Assembly (NCBI GenBank): GCA_052143535.1
Contig: JBKQSS010000041.1
Coordinates: forward strand, 1 to 64,000
Direction of reading: 5' to 3'
Source: JADGRA01 sp052143535
GTDB lineage: Bacteria; Myxococcota; Myxococcia; Myxococcales; Myxococcaceae
DNA: 64,000 nt
A model generated the notes under the pieces. That model was not told the origin of the DNA and ran no database searches. It was given only the letters and a program-made list of their open reading frames with translations. The position numbers and the translations under genes are program-made. Below are positions 35,795-44,506 of the stretch, piece after piece. Each line of letters begins with the position of its first letter. The stretch's first letter is position 1.

Positions 35795-37123
35795 ATGCGG
35801 AGGCCCCTGTCCAGCCGCCGCGCAGCACAGCCGTGGGTGGAGCACGCCCGGGCAGAGCTGACGCTGGCCCGCGAGCGTCTGTTGGCGCTGCTCGCGCCCG
35901 TCCCGTCGGGCGAGCTGGCGCACCAGCACTCGGAGCTCATGTCCCCGCCCGTCTGGGACCTGGCACACATTGCCAACTACGAGGAACAGTGGCTGGTCCG
36001 CGCGCTCGGCGCCGCCCCGGTGGGCGAGCCGCACCTCGATGGCCTCTACGACGCCTTCCGCCACCCTCGCCCCATCCGCTCGGCGCTGCCCTTGCTCGGG
36101 GTCGACGAGGCCCTTCAGTACGCAACGAGCGTCCGGAAGCGCACGCTCGAAGTGTTGGAGACGCCGAGCGACGCCTTTGCCCACGAGCGCCTCCTCGCCG
36201 GCGGCTTCGTCTATGGGATGGTGGCGCAGCACGAGCAGCAGCACATCGAGACGCTGCTCGCCACGCTTCAGCTGGTCACCCGCGTTCCGCTGGCGCCGCC
36301 CTCCGGCACGGCGCCGCCGCCGCCGGCACCCGGGCGGCTCGAGCGCGGGGAAGTCCACGTCCCGGCCGGCCCGGTCACCCTCGGCTCAGCCGCGCCCTGG
36401 GCCTATGACAACGAACGGCCCGCGCACCGCGCCACCTTGCCGGACTTCTTCATCGACCGCACGGCCGTCACCAATGAGGACTTCGCTCAATTCATCGAGG
36501 CCGGCGGCTACCGGAATGCCTCGCTGTGGACGTCCGCCGGCTGGGAGCATCGGCTGGCCGCGGCCCTGGAGCATCCCGCCTACTGGCGCCGGGGCCCCGC
36601 TGGCTGGGAGCGCCGACGCTTCGGGCAATGGGAGCCCCTGCCGCCGGCCGAGCCGGTGGTGCACGTGTGCTTCTACGAGGCGGAGGCCTACGCGCGCTGG
36701 GTGCGGCGCCGACTCCCCACCGAGGCGGAATGGGAGAAGGCGGCGCGCTGGACGCCTCAGGGGACGGCGCCCCGCTGGCCGTGGGGCGAGGAGGCGCCCG
36801 GCCCACAGCACGCCAACCTCTGGCCGCGCGCTGGCCACCCCTTGGCAGTCGGCAGCTTTCCGCGCGGAGCCAGCGCCTGCGGCGCACTGGGCCTCATCGG
36901 CGACGTCTGGGAGTGGACGGCTTCCGACTTCCTTCCCTACTCTGGTTTTGAGGCCTTCCCCTACCCGGAGTATTCCGCCGCCTTCTTCGGCAGCGGATGC
37001 AAGGTGCTCCGGGGAGGCTCCTGGGCGGTGGCCCCTGTGGCCGCCCGGGCTAGCTTTCGCAACTGGGACCTCCCCGCCCGCCGACAAATATTTGCCGGCT
37101 TTCGCTGTGCCCGTGACGCCTGA
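35795..37123 (+). CDS. egtB: Ergothioneine biosynthesis protein EgtB
   Basis: 442 residues: an N-terminal DinB-like domain with the iron-binding His triad (His58 in DLAHIANYEEQW; His146 and His150 in QHEQQHIE) and a C-terminal formylglycine-generating-enzyme/sulfatase-modifying domain (VTNEDFAQFIEAGGY, RLPTEAEWEKAAR, GLIGDVWEWTASDF, VLRGGSWA, FRCARDA). It joins hercynine to a thiol substrate with O2. Next to egtD, and with no egtA or egtC here, it may use cysteine directly. ATG 35795. Confidence 0.93.
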   Translation: MRRPLSSRRAAQPWVEHARAELTLARERLLALLAPVPSGELAHQHSELMSPPVWDLAHIANYEEQWLVRALGAAPVGEPHLDGLYDAFRHPRPIRSALPLLGVDEALQYATSVRKRTLEVLETPSDAFAHERLLAGGFVYGMVAQHEQQHIETLLATLQLVTRVPLAPPSGTAPPPPAPGRLERGEVHVPAGPVTLGSAAPWAYDNERPAHRATLPDFFIDRTAVTNEDFAQFIEAGGYRNASLWTSAGWEHRLAAALEHPAYWRRGPAGWERRRFGQWEPLPPAEPVVHVCFYEAEAYARWVRRRLPTEAEWEKAARWTPQGTAPRWPWGEEAPGPQHANLWPRAGHPLAVGSFPRGASACGALGLIGDVWEWTASDFLPYSGFEAFPYPEYSAAFFGSGCKVLRGGSWAVAPVAARASFRNWDLPARRQIFAGFRCARDA

Positions 37124-37141
37124 GCCTTAAAGGATTGTCCC

Positions 37142-38155
37142 ATGCGCCTCGACTCGCCGGTCCGCCCCGACGCCCGTCGCCACCGGGCAATCCGCCTCGA
37201 CGTCCACCTCACGCCCGAGGAGCTGGGGCGCGCGTTGCGCTCCGACGCACGGGCGGGGCTCAGCACTCGGCCCCGCGAGCTACCACCCAAGTGGTTTTAT
37301 GACGAGCGCGGCTGCCAGCTCTTCGACGCGATTACTCGGCTGCCAGAGTACTACCCGACGCGCCGGGAGCGCGAAATTCTCCTCCGGCATGCCGAGGAAA
37401 TCTCGCACCGGACGGGGGCTCAGACGTTGGTCGAGCTCGGCTCGGGCACCTCGGAGAAGACACGGGTGCTGTTGTCGGCGCTGCACAACGCCGGGACGCT
37501 CGAGCGCTTCGTCCCCTTCGAAATGAATGAGCCAACCCTGCGCTCGGCGGCAGAGGCCATTTCCGACGAGTACCCCGGGGTCAGCGTCCATGCCGTGGTG
37601 GGGGACTTCGAGCGGCACCTGGCGCACCTCCCCCGCGGAGGACGGCGGCTGATTGCCTTCCTCGGTGGGACGGTGGGCAACCTCAAGCCAGAGGCGCGGG
37701 CCCGCTTTCTGCGCCGCATGGCCCAGCAGATGGAACCCTCGGACGCGCTGCTCCTCGGGACGGACTTGGTGAAGGACATTCCTCGGCTGGAAGCGGCCTA
37801 CAACGACCGGCAGGGAGTGACTGCCGAATTCAACCGAAACGTGCTGGCGGTGCTCAACCGCGAGCTGGGCGCGGACTTCGTGCTCGAGCGCTTCGAGCAC
37901 ATCGCACGCTACGACGCCCGCCAGGGGTGGATTGAGATGCTGTTGCGCTCCTCGGTGGCTCACACCGTCGTGCTTCCCGGCCTGGCGCTGAGGGCCGACT
38001 TCGGCGCCGGAGAGCTGCTGCGCACCGAGGTGAGCGCGAAATTCCAGCCGGACCAAGTGCAGGGCGAGCTGGCGCAAGCCGGGCTGAGCCGGATTGGCTT
38101 CTGGACGGACCCCTGGGGGGACTTCGGACTGAGCTTGGCTGTCCGCAACGACTAG
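37142..38155 (+). CDS. egtD: L-histidine N-alpha-methyltransferase EgtD
   Basis: 337 residues. PPKWFYDERGCQLFDAITRL and EYYPTRREREIL are the family start. The SAM-binding LVELGSGTSEKTRVLL, FLGGTVGNL and the late GWIEMLLRS follow. It trimethylates histidine to hercynine, the substrate for EgtB. It follows egtB by 18 bp with AAAGGATT as ribosome-binding site. Confidence 0.95.
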   Translation: MRLDSPVRPDARRHRAIRLDVHLTPEELGRALRSDARAGLSTRPRELPPKWFYDERGCQLFDAITRLPEYYPTRREREILLRHAEEISHRTGAQTLVELGSGTSEKTRVLLSALHNAGTLERFVPFEMNEPTLRSAAEAISDEYPGVSVHAVVGDFERHLAHLPRGGRRLIAFLGGTVGNLKPEARARFLRRMAQQMEPSDALLLGTDLVKDIPRLEAAYNDRQGVTAEFNRNVLAVLNRELGADFVLERFEHIARYDARQGWIEMLLRSSVAHTVVLPGLALRADFGAGELLRTEVSAKFQPDQVQGELAQAGLSRIGFWTDPWGDFGLSLAVRND

Positions 38156-38182
38156 CCTTCTTGGTCAAAGCAGCTCGCGACG

Positions 38183-38707
38183 TCAGCGGCCCGGGGCGCT
38201 TCCGGCCGCCTGGCAGGCGGCCTGGGCCACGTCGAGCTCCTCGGGCGTCGCACCCCTGAGGCTGGCGCACAAAAGCGTGTCCTCTCCGAGGGCGGTCGCT
38301 GCCAGAAGCGCCTCGGTCTGGACAGCGCCCCCGTCCGGCTCTCCGAGGAAGAAGCGCACTGCAATGAAGCCCGGACTCTCGGCCACCCTCTCGGAGCGCT
38401 CCCGCAGGTGCTGCAGTCCACCGAGAAACCCTGCGCGCAAGGTAGCAGCCGTGGGGAGCCCCAGGCCCCGCTGCAGCTCGGCCCGCAGGACGGGCTGGCC
38501 ACGCGGGCTGGAGACTCGCACCACCCCATCGGCGCCCGCCGCCACCACCCAGGCCGCCGGGAGGTTGAGGGAGATTTGGGGAGCCGCCGGCGGATGCGCC
38601 GGCGCGCCGGCGTCCAAAGGAGGGCGCGCCGGGGTGCGCCCCGAGCAGCCGAGGCTTGCCAGCGCCAGCACGACGGCAGCCACGGGCGCTGGGCGGTGGG
38701 CTGCCAC
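38183..38707 (-). CDS. Putative lipoprotein downstream of the bactofilin gene
   Basis: 174 residues. Signal peptide with lipobox LASLGC (Cys21), a Pro-rich linker, then a ~120-residue domain (ISLNLPAAWVVAAG to SLRGATPEELDVAQAAC) with no family I can name; PsbP/MOG1-like folds have a similar rhythm. It starts 12 bp after the bactofilin stop and is the last gene of the rpmH-to-par cluster. Confidence 0.6.
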   Translation of the reverse strand: MAAHRPAPVAAVVLALASLGCSGRTPARPPLDAGAPAHPPAAPQISLNLPAAWVVAAGADGVVRVSSPRGQPVLRAELQRGLGLPTAATLRAGFLGGLQHLRERSERVAESPGFIAVRFFLGEPDGGAVQTEALLAATALGEDTLLCASLRGATPEELDVAQAACQAAGSAPGR

Positions 38708-38719
38708 GAGGCGACCGGA

Positions 38720-39205
38720 CTAACGCCGCGGCAGCTCGGGCAGCGGACTCACCAGCGAGGGAGGGGTGGCGGCCGCGGTCTTCCCGGTGCTTTCCATTTT
38801 GCAGGTGCCCTCAAACATGACGCCCTTGTCCATCGACAACGAGGGGGCCTCGAGGTTGCCCTTCATCCGACCGGGCGGGTGCAGCTCGATGAGCTGGGTG
38901 GCACGGACGTTCCCCTCCACCGCGCCGTTGATGATGACTGTCCCGGCGTTAATCTCTGCATTCACTCGGGCGCCCTCGCCGATGACGAGCGTGTCCTTGG
39001 TAAAAATTTGTCCGGAGAACTTCCCGTCGATGCGCACCTGGCCCTCGAAGGTTAGCTTGCCTTCGAATTCGCTGCCCTTGCCAAGCAAGGTGTGCACGTC
39101 ACCGCCGCGGACCACCACATTCTCCTCCTCGCGCTTGAGCACCGGCATCGACCTGTCGTCCCGCTCGTCTCTGCCGCCACCCGTCCCGGGATGGGAAGCG
39201 TTCAC
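38720..39205 (-). CDS. bacM: Bactofilin, BacM-like
   Basis: 161 residues. A short charged N-terminus, then the bactofilin beta-helix core of regular ~6-residue turns: TLLGKGSEFEGKLTFEGQVR, IDGKFSGQIFTKDTLVIGEG, ARVNAEINAGTVIINGAVEG, then RMKGNLEAPSLSMDKGVMFE. It polymerises without nucleotide into filaments. Starts with GTG overlapping the parB stop (GTGA). In Myxococcus xanthus BacM lies beside parB and affects cell shape, which is the basis for the symbol. Confidence 0.88.
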   Translation of the reverse strand: MNASHPGTGGGRDERDDRSMPVLKREEENVVVRGGDVHTLLGKGSEFEGKLTFEGQVRIDGKFSGQIFTKDTLVIGEGARVNAEINAGTVIINGAVEGNVRATQLIELHPPGRMKGNLEAPSLSMDKGVMFEGTCKMESTGKTAAATPPSLVSPLPELPRR

Positions 39206-40089
39206 CGGCGCAGGATGCGGACAATACGCTCCAGGTCCTCATACGAGAAGAAGTCGACGGATAGGGTGCCTGTCCCACCGTGGTCCTGAAGGTGCACCTT
39301 GGTGCCCAGTACCCTTTGCAGCTCCTCCACCAGAGCACGCGCCGCGACGCTGGACGCGTTGGCCTTGGACTTGGCCGCCGGGCGCCGGCGCGACTTCGCC
39401 AGCCGCTCCGTCTCCCGCACCGACAGCCCGGCGGAGACGACGCGCTCAGCCAAGGAGACCCGCACCCCCTCAGGAGCACCGAGCAACGCCCGCGCATGGC
39501 CCGCGCTCAAAGCACCGGCGCCGAGCGAGGCTTTGACTGCCTCGGGGAGCCCCAGCAGCCGCAGGGCATTGGCCACCGTGGAGCGCTCCTTGCCGACGCG
39601 CACACTCACTTCCTCCTGCGTCAGGCCAAACTCGTCCACCAGCCGGCGGTAACCCTCGGCCTCTTCGAGGGGGTTGAGGTCCGTCCGCTGCAGGTTCTCC
39701 ACCAGGGCGATGGCAAAGGCCTCGGCCTCGGTGACGTCCCGTACCAATGCCGGGATTTCGGTGAGGCCCGCCAGCTGCGCGGCCCGCCACCGGCGTTCTC
39801 CGGCGATGAGCTGAAAGCCCACCCCGTCTCGGCGCACCAGCACCGGCTGAAGGATGCCTTGGGCTTGGATGGAGTCCGCCAGCGCCCGCAAGCTTGCGGC
39901 CTCGAAGTGCTTGCGAGGCTGGCCTGGGTCACGGGCGATGCGCTCCAAGGGAAGGCGGAGGAGACCGGGCCCGAGCTCCCCCTGCAGCGGGACGGCCTCC
40001 GCCTGGGGGATGAGCGCTGAGAGGCCCCGGCCCAGGGCGCGTTTCACAGGCCGGTCGGAGGAGGTGCTCACGGATGGCGGGGGGGACAT
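39202..40089 (-). CDS. parB: Chromosome-partitioning protein ParB
   Basis: 295 residues. LGRGLSALIP start, then the CTPase pocket motifs GERRWRAAQLAG (C2-type arginine motif) and ENLQRTDLNPLEEAEGY. A helix-turn-helix for parS (GLTQEEVSVRVGKERSTVAN), a Lys/Arg-rich linker and a C-terminal dimerisation domain follow. It binds the parS sites found at 40978 and 41800 and slides as a CTP clamp. One base separates it from parA. Confidence 0.96.
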   Translation of the reverse strand: MSPPPSVSTSSDRPVKRALGRGLSALIPQAEAVPLQGELGPGLLRLPLERIARDPGQPRKHFEAASLRALADSIQAQGILQPVLVRRDGVGFQLIAGERRWRAAQLAGLTEIPALVRDVTEAEAFAIALVENLQRTDLNPLEEAEGYRRLVDEFGLTQEEVSVRVGKERSTVANALRLLGLPEAVKASLGAGALSAGHARALLGAPEGVRVSLAERVVSAGLSVRETERLAKSRRRPAAKSKANASSVAARALVEELQRVLGTKVHLQDHGGTGTLSVDFFSYEDLERIVRILRR

Positions 40090-40090
40090 G

Positions 40091-40879
40091 TCAGGCGGCC
40101 CGCGGGACGGTGGGGCCAGCGCCGCGGCGCAATATTTCCCGACCCAAGGCCAGGTAGCTCTCGCAGCCTTTGGATTTGATGTCGTAGAGGAGGATGGGCT
40201 TGCCGAAGCTCGGGCACTCCGCCAGCCTGATGTTGCGAGGCACCACTGCGGAAAAAACGAGCTCCTTGAAATAGCCGCGCACGTCGTCGGCCACCTGGTG
40301 GGCGATGTTGGCCCGGCCGTCGAACATGGTCAGCAAGATGCCCTCGGTGGACAACGACGGATTGAGGCCTCGCTTCACCAGCTCCACGGTGTGCATCAGC
40401 TGAGAGAGCCCTTCGAGCGCGTAGTACTCGCACTGCAGCGGGATGAGGACGGAGTCCGCGGCGGTGAGCGCGTTGAGCGTCAACAGCCCAAGCGACGGCG
40501 GGCAGTCGATGAGGACGTAGTCGTACTCGGCCGCCAGTGGGGTCAGGGCATCGCGGAGGCGAAACTCGCGCCGCTCCATGCCGACCAGCTCCACCTCGGC
40601 GCCGGTCAGCTCCGGAGTCGAGGGCACCACCGACAGAAAGCGCAGCTCGGTGGCATGGACGAGCTCGCGCATCGGGCGCTCTCCGAGCAGCGCCTCGTAC
40701 ACCGTCCCGTGCATCGCATCCCGCTTCAGCCCAAGCCCACTGCCCGCGTTGCCTTGAGGGTCCAGGTCGACCAGGAGGGTGCGCCGCTCGGAGGCCGCGA
40801 GGCTCGCCGCGAGGTTGATGGCGGTCGTCGTCTTTCCGACGCCGCCCTTCTGGTTCGAGATGCAGATGACGCGACCCAT
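40091..40879 (-). CDS. parA: Chromosome-partitioning ATPase ParA
   Basis: 262 residues from ATG 40879. Deviant Walker A motif NQKGGVGKTT, VDLDPQGNAGSGLG, IDCPPSLGLLTLNAL. It forms the ATP-dependent dimer bound to nucleoid DNA that pulls ParB-parS complexes. A parS site and GCGTGCTAGC (40931-40940, minus strand) lie upstream. Confidence 0.97.
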   Translation of the reverse strand: MGRVICISNQKGGVGKTTTAINLAASLAASERRTLLVDLDPQGNAGSGLGLKRDAMHGTVYEALLGERPMRELVHATELRFLSVVPSTPELTGAEVELVGMERREFRLRDALTPLAAEYDYVLIDCPPSLGLLTLNALTAADSVLIPLQCEYYALEGLSQLMHTVELVKRGLNPSLSTEGILLTMFDGRANIAHQVADDVRGYFKELVFSAVVPRNIRLAECPSFGKPILLYDIKSKGCESYLALGREILRRGAGPTVPRAA

Positions 40880-40930
40880 AGCCCCTTCCAACCCGCTTCC
40901 GTCGGCAGTTCAGTGACGCTGGATTCTGGT

Positions 40931-40940
40931 GCTAGCACGC
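40931..40940 (-). promoter_or_regulatory. parA: Candidate extended -10 element of parA
   Basis: GCGTGCTAGC on the minus strand, 52 bp before the parA ATG, identical to the 10-mer ahead of ileS. TGCTAG fits an extended -10 (TGnTA). Confidence 0.4.
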
Positions 40941-40977
40941 TGGGATGACAGGGGAAAATTGGTTTCCCCCGCCTGGA

Positions 40978-40993
40978 TGTTTCACGTGAAACA
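40978..40993. promoter_or_regulatory. parS site
   Basis: TGTTTCACGTGAAACA, a perfect 16-bp palindrome identical to the classical bacterial parS consensus, lies in the rsmG-parA gap. ParB encoded next door should bind it. Confidence 0.95.
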
Positions 40994-40996
40994 ACC

Positions 40997-41641
40997 TCAA
41001 ACGGGAAGGCGCCGGTAGGCCAACAGGGTGCGACCGTCGCCGGAGGGCAAGGTGAAGCGGTGAGCTTCGGGAGGCGACCATCCGGAGAGGGTTGGCGGCT
41101 CGACGGCGCCCCCGGCCATCGCCAGCAGTTGTCCGCCGGGCCGCAGGTACGCGGCTCCGAGGGCCGCCCAGCCCGGGACGTCCCGGAGGGCGCGAGAGAC
41201 CGCCGCATCCATCGGGGGCAGGCCTTCCTTGAGCGGCTCGCCTCTCAACGTCCTGTGCACCGCCCGCACCCGGGGGGCAAGCCCGAGGTGGGCCACGGCA
41301 TGCTTTAGAAAGCCGACCTTTTTAGCCACCGAGTCCACGAGCCAGACCTCGAGTTCGGGACGCAGGAGCGCCAAGGGCAGCCCCGGGAAGCCCGCCCCCG
41401 TTCCAACATCGAGCAAACTTCGCGCTTCCCTCGCCAGCAGGAGGGCCACGCCCAACGAATCCAAAATGTGCTTGTCGAGCACTTCAATCGGATCCACGAT
41501 GGCGGTCAGGTTCACCTTCGCGTTCCAGCGGAGCAACTCGCTCCCCAGCCAGAACAGCGCCTCTTCGGACTCCAGCGGGACCTGGATGCCGAGCGAGGCA
41601 GCGCCCAAGCGAAGTCGCTCGAGAAATTCCGGCTTATCCAC
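40997..41641 (-). CDS. rsmG: 16S rRNA (guanine527-N7)-methyltransferase RsmG
   Basis: 214 residues. LLRWNAKVNLTAIVDPIEVLDKHILDSL and the SAM site LLDVGTGAGFPGLPLAL are family hallmarks, then VDSVAKKVGFL and SRALRDVPGW. It methylates G527 of 16S rRNA. Start is GTG at 41641, overlapped by a DnaA-box sequence. Confidence 0.96.
   Translation of the reverse strand: MDKPEFLERLRLGAASLGIQVPLESEEALFWLGSELLRWNAKVNLTAIVDPIEVLDKHILDSLGVALLLAREARSLLDVGTGAGFPGLPLALLRPELEVWLVDSVAKKVGFLKHAVAHLGLAPRVRAVHRTLRGEPLKEGLPPMDAAVSRALRDVPGWAALGAAYLRPGGQLLAMAGGAVEPPTLSGWSPPEAHRFTLPSGDGRTLLAYRRLPV
41633..41641 (+). promoter_or_regulatory. DnaA box (TTATCCACA) over the rsmG start
   Basis: TTATCCACA at 41633-41641 is the exact consensus. 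Its complement contains the rsmG start GTG GAT AA. A looser match TTTTCCACA lies at 41717-41725 (fits TTWTNCACA). Together they suggest DnaA binding near parS. Confidence 0.55.
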
Positions 41642-41799
41642 AGGCGGGCCTAAAACCGGTCATGCCAAGTGCCTGTAACCAGAAGCAATGTGCCCGTTTT
41701 GGGGTTTTTCCCCACTTTTTCCACAATTCGGAAGGCCGTCGCCTCTCTGGCTGCTGCACGACGCTGCAACCCCTTCCCCGCCAACGGCTGCTCTCGGGA

Positions 41800-41815
41800 T
41801 GTTCCACGTGAAACA
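41800..41815. promoter_or_regulatory. parS site
   Basis: TGTTCCACGTGAAACA differs from the perfect palindrome at one position and fits the TGTTNCACGTGAAACA consensus. It lies in the gap upstream of rsmG, 822 bp from the first parS. Confidence 0.92.
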
Positions 41816-41833
41816 TGCCTGCAGCGGCGGCAT

Positions 41834-42046
41834 TTAGGGAGCGCCGCCACGGGCAGCGGCCTCGACTTCGAGGCGATGCTGCTCGATGAAGCGCTCGACC
41901 GCCTCGTCCTCGAGACCGAGGTCTCGTAGCACCCCGGGGTAGACGCCGGTGAAGGCCGGCGAGCCCTCCGCGCCGCGGAGGCGGAAACTCATCTTCAGCA
42001 CCGCCGCCCCAAACAAGCGGTCCTTCAGCGGCTTCGCCTTCCCCAT
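41834..42046 (-). CDS. Small protein of unknown function between jag and rsmG
   Basis: 70 residues from ATG 42046: MGKAKPLKDRLFGAAVLKM start and a helical C-terminal half (LGLEDEAVERFIEQHRLEVE). 16 bp after jag, on the same strand and probably in the same transcript. In many bacteria mnmE and mnmG sit at this point; here there is only this gene. I do not recognise it. Confidence 0.55.
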   Translation of the reverse strand: MGKAKPLKDRLFGAAVLKMSFRLRGAEGSPAFTGVYPGVLRDLGLEDEAVERFIEQHRLEVEAAARGGAP

Positions 42047-42062
42047 GTGCCTCAACCCTCCG

Positions 42063-42776
42063 TCACCGGACGGTTTCGTCAGGGCCTGCCAGCTCCTCCA
42101 CGTCCACGCCGAGCGGGTGTGTCTTTTTCGGCATCGGCATTGGCCGGTCGGGCGTCAAGACGAGGCGGCGCAGGCGGCCCTCCCCCTCGATGACCGCCCG
42201 GACCCCGGCCACGGAAGCGACCGCCCGAAGCATCCGGGTGCGGTCCTCGGCCGACAGCGCCACCACACCATAGAAGCGCCCGGTGGCGGCCGAAGCCTCC
42301 GCCAGCGCCGTGGCGGCGCGCGTGAGCTCGGGGTCCTCGCTCACCTCAACGGCCTCCTCAGCGAGCGGCGGGCGTGGGGGCAAAGCCTCGGGCACCGGTG
42401 CCGGGACGGCCGCAGCGGCGCGCTGCGGGGCCACGGCCCGCGGGGTTTGCTCGACGGGTGGCCGGGGAGGGCGCGGCACCCGGGGCGGCGGATGCTCGCC
42501 CACGCCCAGAGACACCCACCGGCGCTCGCTCCCTGGGCGGTGGGTGAGCTTGTTCACCAGAAACTGGAGTGCGTCGACAAAGGTGCCCCGACGCCCGAGC
42601 ACCACGCCCGGCAACTCGACGCCCAGCACCAGGGCGATGCTGATGCCACCGTCGGCTGCGCTCTTCACGTCCAGCATCGCCGGCACGTCGGCCAGGCGCA
42701 GCAGCTCGCGCAGCACGGCGGACGCCTCGGCTGGCCGGTCAGCCGGCGGCGGAGTCCCTTCTGCCGACTCGGTCAC
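42063..42776 (-). CDS. jag: Jag/KhpB-type RNA-binding protein
   Basis: 237 residues from GTG 42776, overlapping the yidC stop as GTGA. KH-like part: ISIALVLGVELPGVVLGRRG followed by TFVDALQFLVNKLTH, with GRRG as the GxxG loop. A Pro/Ala-rich linker of ~60 residues interrupts, then a C-terminal R3H-like region that is diverged (RMLRAVASVAGVRAVIEGEG) and lacks a clear R-x3-H. Jag/KhpB homologues bind RNA and lie beside yidC. Confidence 0.82.
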   Translation of the reverse strand: MTESAEGTPPPADRPAEASAVLRELLRLADVPAMLDVKSAADGGISIALVLGVELPGVVLGRRGTFVDALQFLVNKLTHRPGSERRWVSLGVGEHPPPRVPRPPRPPVEQTPRAVAPQRAAAAVPAPVPEALPPRPPLAEEAVEVSEDPELTRAATALAEASAATGRFYGVVALSAEDRTRMLRAVASVAGVRAVIEGEGRLRRLVLTPDRPMPMPKKTHPLGVDVEELAGPDETVR

Positions 42777-44500
42777 TTGCGCTTCTCCGCGGGAGGATTC
42801 TGCTGCACCCACCGCTTCAGGGTGTACGTCTGGGTCACGGTGAGGACGTTATTGGTGAAAATGTAGAGCAACAGACCGGCCGGGTAGTTGAGCATGATAG
42901 CCGTGAAGAACAGCGGCATGAACCAAACCATGATGCGCTGCTGCGCAGCATCCATCGCCATCGGCTGCAAGAGCCCGGTGACAATTTGGGAGAGGCCGAG
43001 CAGCACCGGAAGGATGTAGGTCGGGTCCTTGAAGGTGAGGTCCGGCAGGAAGTGGTGCAGGAACGGCTCGCGGTAAATCTCAAAGTTGTTGCGCAGCGTG
43101 GTGAAGAGGGCGGCCCAGATGGGCAGCTGCACGAGCAGCATCAGGCAGCTGCCAAACGGATTGACGCCGGCCTCCTGGTAGACGCGCATCGTCTCCTGCT
43201 GCTGCTTCTCTTTGTCGTTCGGGTGCTTGGCTTTGAGCGCCTCGAGCTTCGGCTGCAACTTCTTCATCTTCTCCTGGCTGAGCATCATCCGGTGCGTCAG
43301 CGGCAGCAGCAGCACCTTCACCACCACCGTCAGAAGAATGATGGCCACGCCCCAGTTGCCCACCAGGCCGTGGAAGAAGCGCAGTACGACGAGCATCAGC
43401 TTGCAGATGACGGCCCAGATGCCGAAGTCCACGGAGCGTTCGAGCCGCGGCGACCAGCCGATGGTGCCGCGGTTCGCCGGAAGCACCGGGACGGAGGCGA
43501 GCAGCTCGCTGTCTTTGGGGCCGACGAAGGCTCCAAAACGCTGTGTCAGGGTTCCGCCCGCAGCCACCTGGAAGGGAAACCAAAGCGTGGCCGCGCGGGC
43601 AATGGGGCTGGCGGTGAGCACGCACCGGCCGTCGCGCGCCTCGCCCACCGGAAAAACGGCCCCGAGAAAGTACTGCTGGTTGACACCGGCCCAGGACAGG
43701 GCTCCCGGATATTCCTTCGTTTCCGGCTTGTCGGAGGGCGCCAGCTTCTGAACCGAGTCCTTCACCACACAGGCCGCGTCGGAGAGGTTTCCCACGCTGC
43801 CGAACATGCTGGGCTTCTCCTCGTGGGCCGGGTTGATGGCGCGCGCCTCGTGAATGCCCAGTTCCCCGCTGAGCGGCTGGCCGGTGAGGTTTCTCATCGA
43901 GACGCTGACGCTCAACTCAAAGCCGTCCGGACTCCATTCGAAGCGTTTGGTGACTTCCCAGGCATCGGTGCGACCGACGAAGGTGAGCTGGTCTGGCCCC
44001 TCGGCAGCGACGGCGTAGCGAAGCTCGGCAGAGACGGGCGCGGCGCCGGTGACCGAGATGGAGAGTGGCAGCGGTAGGCCCGGTACCCCCTCGGCGAGAT
44101 TCATCTGAGGCGCGGGCGGCACTTCCTTGCCGAAGAGCAGCGCCCAACCTTCGGGAATGGAGAGGCGGCTCACCTCCCGCATTTTCCGACCCTGCAGCTC
44201 GGCCGACGTCAATGCTGCACCGTCGGTGGAAAGGGTGAAGTGCACCTCTGGGCGCTCCACGCGAAGCGTCCGAGCCGGAAGGGTGCTCGGCGCCATGGCG
44301 GCTGAGGCTGAAGCCTGCGTGCTAGGGCGAGGCGCCGGCTCCAGTTGGGCCGCTACCGGAGGCGCAGCCCCGGCGTCGGGGACAGCGGCGGCCGTCTTGG
44401 AGGTGCCAGCGCCGCCGCCCGTGGCGAACATGTAGAGGGCGGTAAGGGCGAAGCTGGCGATGAGGGCCAGCATCAGTCGCTTCTGAGAGTCATTCTCCAC
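42773..44500 (-). CDS. yidC: Membrane protein insertase YidC
   Basis: 575 residues in the Gram-negative form. N-terminal helix (LMLALIASFALTALYMFATG), large periplasmic beta domain (~60-350), then the insertase core with VGNWGVAIILLTVVVKVLLL (the positive groove residue lies in this region in other YidC), a coiled cytoplasmic loop (EKMKKLQPKLEALKAKHPND) and MLLVQLPIWAALFTTLRNNF. It is seven bases after yidD. Confidence 0.96.
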   Translation of the reverse strand: MENDSQKRLMLALIASFALTALYMFATGGGAGTSKTAAAVPDAGAAPPVAAQLEPAPRPSTQASASAAMAPSTLPARTLRVERPEVHFTLSTDGAALTSAELQGRKMREVSRLSIPEGWALLFGKEVPPAPQMNLAEGVPGLPLPLSISVTGAAPVSAELRYAVAAEGPDQLTFVGRTDAWEVTKRFEWSPDGFELSVSVSMRNLTGQPLSGELGIHEARAINPAHEEKPSMFGSVGNLSDAACVVKDSVQKLAPSDKPETKEYPGALSWAGVNQQYFLGAVFPVGEARDGRCVLTASPIARAATLWFPFQVAAGGTLTQRFGAFVGPKDSELLASVPVLPANRGTIGWSPRLERSVDFGIWAVICKLMLVVLRFFHGLVGNWGVAIILLTVVVKVLLLPLTHRMMLSQEKMKKLQPKLEALKAKHPNDKEKQQQETMRVYQEAGVNPFGSCLMLLVQLPIWAALFTTLRNNFEIYREPFLHHFLPDLTFKDPTYILPVLLGLSQIVTGLLQPMAMDAAQQRIMVWFMPLFFTAIMLNYPAGLLLYIFTNNVLTVTQTYTLKRWVQQNPPAEKRK

Positions 44501-44506
44501 GTCGGT

